Of a DNA stretch of 22,857 nt, positions 1 to 6,417 are shown piece after piece. The translations under genes and the position numbers were made by a program. Origin of the DNA: CAYZXU01 sp964482535 (GTDB taxonomy: Bacteria; Desulfobacterota; Desulfobacteria; Desulfobacterales; BuS5). The stretch covers positions 1 through 22,857 of the forward strand of contig CAYZXU010000030.1 of the NCBI GenBank assembly GCA_964482535.1, written 5' to 3'. The notes below the pieces were generated by a model that saw nothing but the letters and a program-made list of their open reading frames with translations, made no database searches and was not told the DNA's origin. Numbering within the stretch: the first letter of the stretch is position 1; each line of letters starts with the position of its first letter.

Positions 1-298
1 TCAGTTGAGATTTATTTGAAGTTGGATGTGTTATGACCGGATTTTTTAAAAAATCAACCGCGCCGTTTAAATTCGGATTTCCACTATATGATGGCACCTG
101 ACCTCTTTCAAAACCGGCGGCGATGCTGTCTGCTTTTTTCCAGAATTCATCATTCGGTTTTTGAAGGCCAAAAGCTTCAAGTTGTTTCGCACCCCTTTCT
201 TCATGCCCCGGTATTTGAAAAACTTTATCAATGGGGTCATGCATGTAGGCTGCGAATTTATTGTCCCAGTAGGAAGTATCAGGCTTTTTAAATTTCAT
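1..298 (-). CDS. cmr2: Type III-B CRISPR effector Cmr2 (Cas10), N-terminal 99 codons, cut by window edge
   Basis: The reading frame opens with ATG at 298-296 and stays open to base 2, so only the N-terminus is present. In Cmr complexes Cmr2/Cas10 is the large subunit; its HD domain can cut ssDNA and its Palm domains make cyclic oligoadenylate when target RNA is bound. Visible evidence is an early histidine-aspartate motif (MHDPIDK, residues 19-25) followed by His32-Glu-Glu, and ITHPTS near residue 90; both fit Cmr2 N-termini. The Palm GGDD motif lies outside the window, so catalytic status cannot be judged. The ATG overlaps the cmr1 stop codon (ATGA, 4 bp), which implies translational coupling and one operon. 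The identification rests on motif memory plus the position directly after cmr1, the standard order in type III-B loci. Confidence 0.85.
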   Translation of the reverse strand, partial: MKFKKPDTSYWDNKFAAYMHDPIDKVFQIPGHEERGAKQLEAFGLQKPNDEFWKKADSIAAGFERGQVPSYSGNPNLNGAVDFLKNPVITHPTSNKSQL

Positions 299-1239
299 TT
301 TTGCACCTTTAATAATTTGGATAGTTTTGCATTAACTTTTTTGCAGACTTGCATATATTCATTATGTTTTTCAGACTGATAATACTGATAAGGCATAAAA
401 AGAATTTGCCCCCTAAATTTACCAGCTGCATCTTTTTTTACATGAAGAAAGTACGGTTTTGCATGGCGCTCTTTACTGTTGCCACTCTGAACGATTGGTT
501 TTGCAATCAGTAACCTCTTATTATATTTATGCTTTCTTTCAACGCTTAATCTTGCGTCTTTATAAGCCATTCCAATTTCTGACAATGCATCTTCCCATTT
601 AACATATCCACTTAACCCATTAAATAATTTTGAATTACTGTTTAGCGCCAAATATTGTTTCAAATCACCTTTAAATTGCATATTGTTTTTATGATTTTCT
701 TTCAACCCGAGGGACCCAAATCCATTCCTTGATTTTGCACCCAGCCCGCCGTTATCAATAAAACCATAAAAGGCATTTAAAATACTTTGTTTGTATTCAC
801 TATTATAAAAAGAAAATATCAATTTAAATTGACTGCCGGATGGGAAATGTTCCCGGACATACCCATTTCTGTGGTCTCTGATACCAAACGCCAAATAGTC
901 TATTATACCAACTTTAAAAGGTTTGCCTTCAGGTTGAAATTTTTTGCCTGGCAGTAAATTTTTCTTTACGGATTTAATATTGTTTAAATCTTCAAGCTTT
1001 ATAAAAAAACTTGCCTTTTGCTCTGTTGAGCCAAATATTTTAGCCTCTTCTTTTTTCATTTCCTCAAGACTTTCAATCTCGCAGGTTGCCCGCCACCAAA
1101 ACCTGAGCATACCTTTAATTGAAGGAGCCCGCAGTTCCGCATCTGTAGTATTTGCACCGCCGAGAAACATCGGTGTTACAATCTCAATGTCAAATTCCAC
1201 TGAATCCATATTTTTATAACGTGAAATGTAAAAAGTCAT
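295..1239 (-). CDS. cmr1: Type III-B CRISPR RAMP protein Cmr1
   Basis: This 314-aa protein is the RAMP-fold subunit that sits at the 3' (tail) end of the crRNA in the Cmr effector complex. The N-terminal part carries the family pattern: EIVTPMFLGGAN (about residues 19-30), then LRAPSIKGMLRFWWRA (residues 36-51), the beta-strand/helix start of the ferredoxin-like RAMP fold. A glycine-rich segment, GGLGAKSRNGFGSL (about 164-177), matches the G-rich loop of the family. A GGAGG ribosome site lies 5 nt upstream of the ATG at 1239 and decides the start, although an internal Met at residue 11 would align better with some homologues. Length is slightly short but within the usual range. It is followed by cmr2 with a 4-bp ATGA overlap. 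About 390 bp of degraded sequence separates it from the next upstream gene, so it may have its own promoter. Confidence 0.93.
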   Translation of the reverse strand: MTFYISRYKNMDSVEFDIEIVTPMFLGGANTTDAELRAPSIKGMLRFWWRATCEIESLEEMKKEEAKIFGSTEQKASFFIKLEDLNNIKSVKKNLLPGKKFQPEGKPFKVGIIDYLAFGIRDHRNGYVREHFPSGSQFKLIFSFYNSEYKQSILNAFYGFIDNGGLGAKSRNGFGSLGLKENHKNNMQFKGDLKQYLALNSNSKLFNGLSGYVKWEDALSEIGMAYKDARLSVERKHKYNKRLLIAKPIVQSGNSKERHAKPYFLHVKKDAAGKFRGQILFMPYQYYQSEKHNEYMQVCKKVNAKLSKLLKVQK

Positions 1240-1318
1240 TCCAGCCTCCGATTTGTTTCAATACAAAAAATATTTCCATGCGTAAATCGCCTCTAATCAC
1301 AAATATTCATACCACGCT

Positions 1319-1423
1319 TTATCCTATTTTTTCTGCACCGGTTTCAACCTTTGCAAGGTTGCTGTTTTTTTCTATCCTCACATAATGGCTAACTTTTTCA
1401 ACAAAAACAGCACGATCAAACAT
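1319..1423 (-). other. Short unassigned ORF (34 aa) with coding-like composition upstream of cmr1
   Basis: On the minus strand an ATG at 1423-1421 opens a 34-codon frame ending with TAA at 1321-1319. The product begins MFDRAVFVEKVSHYV and is a mixed, charged sequence rather than the low-complexity translation expected of AT-rich spacer. No Shine-Dalgarno sequence precedes it. It lies between the fragment at 1438-1587 and cmr1, in a different frame from that fragment. I do not recognise the family. It may be the remaining N-terminus of a gene lost from this locus, or a chance ORF. Confidence 0.2.
1346..1371. other. Perfect 6-bp dyad followed by a T run (possible terminator or operator)
   Basis: AACCTT-TGC-AAGGTT (1346-1360) is a perfect short inverted repeat, and on the plus strand it is followed by GCTG and seven Ts (1365-1371). 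That resembles a weak intrinsic terminator for plus-strand transcription, but no plus-strand gene precedes it. It also overlaps the minus-strand ORF at 1319-1423, so it may be chance. Function is not established. Confidence 0.2.
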
Positions 1424-1437
1424 TGATAGTTATTATG

Positions 1438-1587
1438 TCAAGGATCAATGCTTTCCAATAGTTCTGAAAACCGGTTAATAGTAGTAATTTTGACATCAGT
1501 TCTGTTCTGGCTTGTGTCTCCGGCATAAATTATTGATTGGCCGTATGGGAGGTCAGGGAAAAATTTTTTAAATTTTTTTAATACTTG
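1438..1587 (-). pseudogene. Orphan C-terminal fragment, possibly of an AAA ATPase with DUF4143-type C-terminus
   Basis: A 49-codon open frame on the minus strand runs from just after a TAG at 1590-1588 to a TGA at 1440-1438. It has no start codon of its own. The translation contains FFPDLPYGQSIIYAGDTSQ followed by a basic/hydrophobic strand pattern and reads like real protein. The stretch IIYAGD(T/S)Q.R resembles the final strands of DUF4143/PD-(D/E)XK domains fused to AAA ATPases (typically a YGGD.S..R pattern). It is in a different frame from the ATPase ending at 1634, whose own C-terminus looks complete, so I read it as the relic of a different gene. Family assignment is from pattern memory only. 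Confidence 0.45.
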
Positions 1588-1633
1588 CTATACTTTGGCG
1601 GTCGCAACAAAACATGAAAAATCTTTTTTGCTG

Positions 1634-2755
1634 CTAAAACATCGCCAGCCATTTTCCGAAAACCGGATCAACAATCCTCCAGACATCGTTATGCTTTTCA
1701 ATAAGATCAAATTTTTCAAGCTTGCTTTTTGCATATTGAACTCCGCCCACCGACAGCTTGTGACGTTGCAGATAGTCTGTTGTAAGAATCTTTGAGGCAG
1801 GATCGTTTGCAATAGCCCGTAGCAAGGATATTTGAGACCCGGTAAGGCCTTGTACAATTGCTTCGTATCCGTATCTTTCAGAGGCAATCAGGTTTTCAAA
1901 GCCTGTTTTAATATCCTGTTCTTTTACAGTCTTCCTGGATACTTCATAGATGTTATATGCCAGAGCCTGGGCATAATAGGGATAATGCCGCACTTTTTCG
2001 GAAATTGCAGCGGCAATATCCCGGGAGCATTTCTTGCCGCCGTTTTTAAACCGTTCAACAAGAAATGCAGTTAGTTCATCGTGAGGCAAAGGCTTTAAGG
2101 GGTAGATGATGGCGCTTTGATAAAAGGGCCTTTTTTTCTGATTGAATATATCCAGAAGCGTTCTGCGACGGCTGCCTACAAAAAAATAGGAGGCCTGATG
2201 CTCCTGGATATGTTTTCTGAGAACCCCTTCGATGGAAGAATTTTTCAATTCCGTGATTTCCTGAAATTCATCAAAGACAATATTCGCATTAATCCCTTCT
2301 TTGCGGATAAAAAGGCCAAGTTCCGTCATTACTTTATCAATAAGGTCGATTCCGGCCAGCCCGGATTAGGCCGGTTCTACAGAAAAAGAAAAACCGCTTT
2401 CAGGCGATGGTTTAAAAACAGGGCGGAAGGTTTTAAATATTTTAAGAAAGCGGACGCCTTTATTTAGAAGGGATTCCCGTTCATGCAGGGGCGTGTATAT
2501 GCTTTGAGCCATACGTCTTGCTATATCGTTTTCAGATGTTGCCATGAAAAAGTCTGCATAGACTGTAAAAAAACCTTTTGCGGCCAGGTCGGTCTGGAGC
2601 CTTTTTATAAGAGATGTTTTTCCATAACGCCGCGGTGAAAACAGAACTACATTTGCCTTGTTTTTTGCGTGGGAAAACAGTTCTCTTTGTTCAGAGATCC
2701 GATTGCAAAAAGGGGAATCAGGCGGGATAACCCGCAGGGTAAATGGATTAGCCAT
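1634..2755 (-). pseudogene. AAA-type ATPase gene interrupted by a single in-frame TAA
   Basis: From ATG at 2755 (AAGGAC ribosome site 5 nt upstream) the frame encodes 129 residues, then TAA at 2368-2366 (codon 130), then continues in the same frame through 12 residues and another 231 to a TAG at 1636-1634. The first part has a Walker A motif (SPRRYGKTS, residues 40-48); the second has the Walker B motif (NIVFDEFQE, Asp about 162), a sensor-like strand (SYFFVGSRR), and a C-terminal winged-helix-like region ending DPVFGKWLAMF. Together they form one ATPase of the archaeal/bacterial type (PF01637-like or related). No frameshift is needed; one base change would restore the gene. Alternatives are a sequencing error or read-through. 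A second ATG at 2329 could start a Walker-A-less fragment. It sits inside the CRISPR locus and is preceded by a large palindrome. Confidence 0.8.
2366..2368 (-). other. Premature in-frame TAA stop in the ATPase gene
   Basis: The codon series GTA GAA CCG GCC TAA TCC GGG runs across 2380-2360 on the minus strand. Translation continues without any other stop for 243 codons afterwards, and the Walker A and Walker B halves lie on either side. This is the only lesion visible in the gene. Confidence 0.85.
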
Positions 2756-2765
2756 ATTATGTCCT

Positions 2766-2822
2766 TTCATCATTATCAATTATTGATAATGAATAATTGA
2801 TAATGATGAATTTATCAAGCAT
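2766..2822. repeat. Palindromic repeat, copy 1 (19-bp arms, 7-bp spacer) in front of the ATPase gene
   Basis: Bases 2766-2784 and 2792-2810 are perfect reverse complements, separated by GATAATG. The 46 bp at 2777-2822 recur exactly at 3164-3209 in the same orientation. This copy lies 11 bp upstream of the ATPase start codon and covers its likely promoter region, so it may act as an operator or as a transcript hairpin. It may instead be the end of a small mobile element. Confidence 0.9.
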
Positions 2823-2870
2823 GTTTTAACGGTCTGGTATTTTTTATCAAATATCTTTTAATTTTTCATA

Positions 2871-3056
2871 TCAGGTTACCTGGTTTTTTAATTTATTGAG
2901 TTTTTTTAACAACGCATCGTATTCATCTTCATATCCAAGAAGATCCATCATGACCGGGGGCTTGACAGAGTGTGCCGGAAGCCGCTCCCTGGTTTCTTTT
3001 ATCAGGATTTCAAGTTCATTTATTCTTTTTTTTACATCATCAATTTTATTTTGCAT
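2871..3056 (-). CDS. Small coiled-coil hypothetical protein (61 aa)
   Basis: The product begins MQNKIDDVKKRINELEIL, has a central proline-containing hinge (RLPAHSVKPPVM, about residues 25-36), and ends with an acidic/basic heptad stretch (EDEYDALLKKLNKLKNQ). Two short helices joined by a conserved-looking HSxKPxxM turn are similar in layout to small hypothetical proteins seen in other deltaproteobacteria; no function is known to me. An AAGGAA sequence about 12 nt upstream is a loosely spaced ribosome site. It lies between the two copies of the palindromic repeat, next to the assembly gap, upstream of the broken ATPase on the same strand. No membrane segment or signal peptide is visible. It could be a DNA- or protein-binding adaptor, but that is only a guess. 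Confidence 0.55.
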   Translation of the reverse strand: MQNKIDDVKKRINELEILIKETRERLPAHSVKPPVMMDLLGYEDEYDALLKKLNKLKNQVT

Positions 3057-3153
3057 ATTAATATGTTATTCCTTAACGAATTGAATATTTTTGGTTTCTT
3101 TTTGTGTTTCTATTTTTTATAAAAAAAATAACAGAAAAAATACAGGAATGAAT

Positions 3154-3163
3154 NNNNNNNNNN
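3154..3163. other. Assembly gap (ten Ns)
   Basis: Ten consecutive Ns separate two contigs. The right contig begins inside the palindromic repeat that is also found at 2777-2822, so the true gap length, and possibly the adjacency of the two sides, is uncertain. Confidence 1.
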
Positions 3164-3209
3164 CAATTATTGATAATGAATAATTGATAATGATGAATTT
3201 ATCAAGCAT
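3164..3209. repeat. Palindromic repeat, copy 2 (left arm truncated by the gap)
   Basis: These 46 bp are identical to 2777-2822. The right arm (ending AATTGATAATGATGAA) and part of the left arm are present; the outer left arm would lie in the Ns. The copy ends 3 bp beyond the stop codon of the CARF gene on the minus strand, where a transcript hairpin could act as a terminator. Confidence 0.9.
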
Positions 3210-3212
3210 ATT

Positions 3213-4337
3213 TTACCACACCACTTCTATTGCCGATTTGTCCATTTTGATGCCGTAACGGGTATTCGGGCGCGAACCAACAGAAGCAATCTCTAAATTT
3301 TTAAGAGCATGTGGTCCGTACCGGTTAAGGAGATTTTCCTTGATCCTGCTTTTGTACATCATGAAATTGTGATTATCCAGTTTGGTTATGCCCCCGTCTT
3401 TCATCTCATTTAATGGCCTGGTTCCACATGTTTTTTTATAAATATCGGTTATTTCGGCCTGCTTTTCAAAAACTGACTGCATGTCAATAAAACATTCATT
3501 GCAGTTATCACAAGATTCAACACGTTTTGAGCAGTTTTTTTTCTGCATAATAAAAAATGCATAAAGCGCCATACGGGCAGGCATCAGATCCTGCTCTATG
3601 GTTTTATATATGATTTTGCAGATTTTTAGATTAACTGTCAGGTCGGCCTTTTCCTCTTTAATAAGTGAAAGCATCAGGGTTGCCGGATCCTTTGGTTCTT
3701 TTAAAAAATCGTCTGAAAGTTTTTTGCGGATGGAAAAAAAAGGCACAGGAATCAGATTTATTTCAGCAAATTTTGTTTCTTTAAAAAACGGCTCCCTGTT
3801 TCTGCCTATGAGCTTAATACTCTTTGACTCTTTGGGGGGATAATAAAAATCTCGGTTACTTTCAAATTCCGGCGAGACAAGCACATGGTAGAGCCGGTCC
3901 TGGGGTCTGCCGTACATTTGAGCTGCAATAGTCAAACATGAGCTCATGGTTTTTCGGCCCCCGGCTATGGAAAAAAGCACTGCTGTTTCAGGATCTTTTG
4001 TAAATAAAAATGCCAGGTCCATACATTTTTTTAAAAGCTGTTCATTATGCGATTCATTCGCAATGTCAGTTGTTTCAACTCCATATTCATCTATGACCAC
4101 ATGAATATTTTCATGGCTAAAATCTATGGAATCGGACGGAATATTGTATTCTTTTAAATATTTGTAATAATGCCCTTTTTTGCCGCCAAGGAGTCCTGTA
4201 TAAATTTTTTCTTTTCCGTCCCTTGTGGTGATTATATGGATTGCGTCAACATTACGATTGCTTTGATGTAGCGCATACAGGGTTTCAGTTATAACCTGGG
4301 GACTGAGCCCGGTTACAGCCAATAATATATTCTTCAT
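3213..4337 (-). CDS. CARF-domain CRISPR protein of the NE0113 / Csm6-like ring-nuclease family
   Basis: This 374-aa protein has the Rossmann-like CARF domain that binds cyclic oligoadenylate made by Cas10. Residues 3-18 (NILLAVTGLSPQVITE) and FSIAGGRKTMSS (122-133) are the family's two ligand-loop motifs. The C-terminal part is helical, with a cysteine cluster C269-x6-C276-x2-C279-x2-C282, possibly metal-binding, and a final segment (SRIKENLL...NTRYGIKM) that looks like a winged helix. No HEPN motif (R-x4-6-H) is visible; the nearest, RYGPH, has only three intervening residues. It may therefore be a ring nuclease or a transcription/signalling factor rather than an RNase of the classical Csm6 type. 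The start overlaps the cas6 stop by 4 bp (ATGA), so the two are co-translated. Confidence 0.85.
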   Translation of the reverse strand: MKNILLAVTGLSPQVITETLYALHQSNRNVDAIHIITTRDGKEKIYTGLLGGKKGHYYKYLKEYNIPSDSIDFSHENIHVVIDEYGVETTDIANESHNEQLLKKCMDLAFLFTKDPETAVLFSIAGGRKTMSSCLTIAAQMYGRPQDRLYHVLVSPEFESNRDFYYPPKESKSIKLIGRNREPFFKETKFAEINLIPVPFFSIRKKLSDDFLKEPKDPATLMLSLIKEEKADLTVNLKICKIIYKTIEQDLMPARMALYAFFIMQKKNCSKRVESCDNCNECFIDMQSVFEKQAEITDIYKKTCGTRPLNEMKDGGITKLDNHNFMMYKSRIKENLLNRYGPHALKNLEIASVGSRPNTRYGIKMDKSAIEVVW

Positions 4338-5278
4338 TGTATTATTATCTCTGCTTTTATTTTACCCAAGCCGAAGGAGGTTTGTTTGCCGAGATGGACT
4401 TTTTCACAAAACTCAATCAGGGGAAGATATTCCTGCAAATTTCCTTCATAAGTTACGGAACCTGTTATGCCGCCCATAAGCATGCTTTTGTTTTGACGAA
4501 ATGAGTATCGTTTCCAGTCAAACCATTTTAAATTCGAACCCAGGGTTTGAACGGATGCGGCTTTTTTGACAAGACCTCTGTAGTCAAGGGGCGGTTCGCC
4601 GGCACCGTACCAGTTACAAAGAGAAGATACTCTTCGCAGCATTGCCCGCACCAGAACATGAAAGGGCAGATCCGCCTTAAGCCTGTTTTCAAATTTGAGC
4701 CGAAGGGGTGTTTCGCAAATCAGTTTTAAAGATATTTTTTTGTCAGAAAAGTTTGCATGATCGTCAATGGATAATACTTTTAGTTTGTTTGCTGTATTTA
4801 ATTTTTTATCTATTGCAGAATAGATAAGAGCAGATTCGCTTTTTACCTCTTTTAATGTAAATTTGCCACGGCTGTTGTTTATTCTTTTTCCTATTCCTAT
4901 TATGCCCATATGATCAAATGCATATATGAAATACGGCAGGCTGTTGTTGATTTCACCAAAAAGAAGAAGATTAAAATTAAAGGAAGAGCCTTTTGAAAAT
5001 TTTATTTGAGTTGTTAAGGGCGGCTCTATGACAAACGGGTGGGGAGGTGATGCTGTTCTTGAACCTTCAGGTACATTTAGAGAGACTGAAGTTTCAAAGA
5101 CAAGGGCATATATACACCTTTGTCTTAAGAGGCATTGCGTGCAGTCCTGTTTTTTTAAAGCGCAGACAACCTTTTTTAATGCCCTGCCAAAGACTCCCCT
5201 GAAAGTTGATCCCTTATAATGCGGAAGGTATGCGTCATTTTCAAAGACACAAAAAAACCGGTATGTTCCATACAGCAT
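4334..5278 (-). CDS. cas6: CRISPR pre-crRNA processing endoribonuclease Cas6
   Basis: Cas6 cuts the CRISPR transcript within each repeat to give crRNAs for the Cmr complex. The 314-aa length and layout fit the PF10040-type RAMP Cas6: an N-terminal ferredoxin-like half with HYKGSTFRGVFGRALK (residues 20-35), a cysteine set C39-x6-C46-x2-C49-x5-C55 that probably binds metal, and a C-terminal half ending in the glycine-rich loop LGKQTSFGLGKI (296-307). Catalytic residues vary in this family and I cannot point to one. An AGGAG site 5 nt upstream of ATG 5278 sets the start. It is the first gene of the minus-strand operon; a candidate promoter lies at 5332-5359. No CRISPR array is present in the window for it to act on, so the array must be elsewhere. 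Confidence 0.9.
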   Translation of the reverse strand: MLYGTYRFFCVFENDAYLPHYKGSTFRGVFGRALKKVVCALKKQDCTQCLLRQRCIYALVFETSVSLNVPEGSRTASPPHPFVIEPPLTTQIKFSKGSSFNFNLLLFGEINNSLPYFIYAFDHMGIIGIGKRINNSRGKFTLKEVKSESALIYSAIDKKLNTANKLKVLSIDDHANFSDKKISLKLICETPLRLKFENRLKADLPFHVLVRAMLRRVSSLCNWYGAGEPPLDYRGLVKKAASVQTLGSNLKWFDWKRYSFRQNKSMLMGGITGSVTYEGNLQEYLPLIEFCEKVHLGKQTSFGLGKIKAEIIIQ

Positions 5279-5331
5279 AGTTGCTCCTGGTAAAAAATGT
5301 TTTTTAAATATTACAAAATTTAATATAAAAT

Positions 5332-5359
5332 ATTATAATAAACTTCGCAATAATTGCAA
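5332..5359 (-). promoter_or_regulatory. Candidate sigma-70 promoter of the cas6 operon
   Basis: On the minus strand TTGCAA (5359-5354) is followed after 16 nt by TATAAT (5337-5332), about 54 nt upstream of the cas6 ATG. The -10 box is perfect and the -35 box matches four of six positions. A similar TTGCAA-16-TATAAT pair occurs at 20935-20962. Confidence 0.45.
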
Positions 5360-5391
5360 CATTGCTGCAAAATATGGGGATCACATATTTT

Positions 5392-5425
5392 TTTTTATCT
5401 ACTTTGAATTTTTATCTACTTTGAA
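5392..5425. repeat. Tandem duplication of a 17-bp unit
   Basis: TTTTTATCTACTTTGAA occurs twice without a gap (5392-5408 and 5409-5425). It lies in the spacer between the divergent cas6 and mobB genes. It could be a pair of regulator half-sites or a replication-slippage product. Confidence 0.8.
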
Positions 5426-5569
5426 TAAGCAGGCCGGCAAGGCACGAAAGCTCAGTAATGGAATTATATCGACAAATGGTTCTGGCTTTTTAATTTCAAT
5501 TACGTTATCTATTAAAAATGGTGTATATATCCTTTCTTTTTTTATAATTAAAAGTACGTGTGCATTGTG
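5426..5569. other. Rest of the cas6-mobB divergent spacer, nothing recognised
   Basis: This AT-rich stretch carries one GC-richer patch (about 5429-5460) with no structure I could assign. No convincing promoter for mobB is visible. Confidence 0.5.
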
Positions 5570-6136
5570 ATGAACGATAATACTATAAAAAAAAACAGAT
5601 TACCTGCTATTCTTTCCATTGTCGGCAGTTCAGGAACAGGAAAAACGACTTTAATGGAAAAACTGATTCCCGAATTTAAAAGCAGGGGGTTTAAGGTCGG
5701 TACCATTAAACACCATATCCACGGCTTTGAGATGGACAAACCTGGAAAAGACAGTTGGAGGCACAAGCAGGCCGGCGCTGATGTGTCGATGATATCATCG
5801 CCTGATCAGATCGGGATTGTTATGGATGTGGTGTATGACCACAAGCCTGATGAGCTTTTGCATTTTTTTAATAATGTGGATATTATTCTAACTGAAGGCT
5901 ATAAATCCGGCGATAATTTCAAGATTGAAATCATAAGGCCAAACAGAAAAGACTTGCCCATGAAATTACTTTGTGCAGGAGATGAACGTCTGCTTGCTGT
6001 AATCAGCGATTTTGATATTGATACTGAGGTGCCAAGGTTTTCAACAGAAGACATTGAAGGTCTGGCAGTATTTATAATAAATTTTTTCACCCGACAGGCT
6101 GTTACGAAACGCAATTTATCCAATTTTAAGCCTTAA
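5570..6136 (+). CDS. mobB: Molybdopterin-guanine dinucleotide biosynthesis adaptor protein MobB
   Basis: MobB is a small GTP-binding protein that assists MobA in attaching GMP to molybdopterin for enzymes such as formate dehydrogenases. The 188-aa product has a P-loop GSSGTGKTT (residues 19-27) and the family signature KHHIHGFEMDKPGKDSWRHKQAGA (split here: KHHIHGFEMDKPGKDS at 48-63, then WRHKQAGA), followed by a Walker-B-like DIILTEGYK strand. The start is uncertain: in-frame GTG at 5558, GTG at 5567 and ATG at 5570 all lack a clear ribosome site; I chose ATG. No mobA, moeA or molybdoenzyme gene is nearby. It is divergent from the CRISPR operon and appears to be a single-gene unit. Molybdenum or tungsten enzymes are expected in a CO2-fixing anaerobe, which suits the metV gene at the other end. 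Confidence 0.92.
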   Translation: MNDNTIKKNRLPAILSIVGSSGTGKTTLMEKLIPEFKSRGFKVGTIKHHIHGFEMDKPGKDSWRHKQAGADVSMISSPDQIGIVMDVVYDHKPDELLHFFNNVDIILTEGYKSGDNFKIEIIRPNRKDLPMKLLCAGDERLLAVISDFDIDTEVPRFSTEDIEGLAVFIINFFTRQAVTKRNLSNFKP

Positions 6137-6284
6137 AAAATAAATTTAATCCTCGAAATACTTTGAGTGTCTTCAAAGTGGTTAAATTTTTTGCCTTCCA
6201 TGAGATTTAACAAAGCGATTGAACAAAGACCTCCAACGAAATTGAATATTTTGAAATCGGCTCAATCCATCTGAATTGTATTGA

Positions 6285-6358
<74 letters not shown>

Positions 6359-6417
6359 ATTTTTTTTAACTATCATGTTTTTTTTATTCATACAAGGTTT
6401 TAAATTTAAATTTAATC

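Noticed and set aside
88..379. Two plus-strand ORFs at the left edge (88-291 and 161-379)
   Set aside because: They lie antisense to cmr2 and to the end of cmr1, whose frames have recognisable family motifs.
1424..1445. TTGACA box on the minus strand as a cmr1 promoter
   Set aside because: No acceptable -10 box lies 16-18 nt downstream, and the box includes the stop codon of the preceding relic frame.
4100..4337. Possible HEPN nuclease motif in the CARF protein
   Set aside because: The only nearby candidate in the protein, RYGPH near the C-terminus, has three intervening residues instead of four to six, and the surrounding segment looks like a winged helix.
5426..5470. Riboswitch-like GC patch (GGCCGGCAAGGCACGAAAGC) upstream of mobB
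   Set aside because: It vaguely recalls bits of known aptamers, but no complete set of conserved stems for a molybdenum-cofactor or c-di-GMP riboswitch could be drawn.
1..5570. CRISPR array
   Set aside because: No regularly spaced direct repeats of 25-40 bp were found in the spacers; the palindromic repeat has only two copies 387 bp apart.
6160..6179. Inverted repeat ACTTTGA-6-TCAAAGT after mobB as a terminator
   Set aside because: The stem is short and AT-rich and is not followed directly by a T run, so terminator function is not supported.
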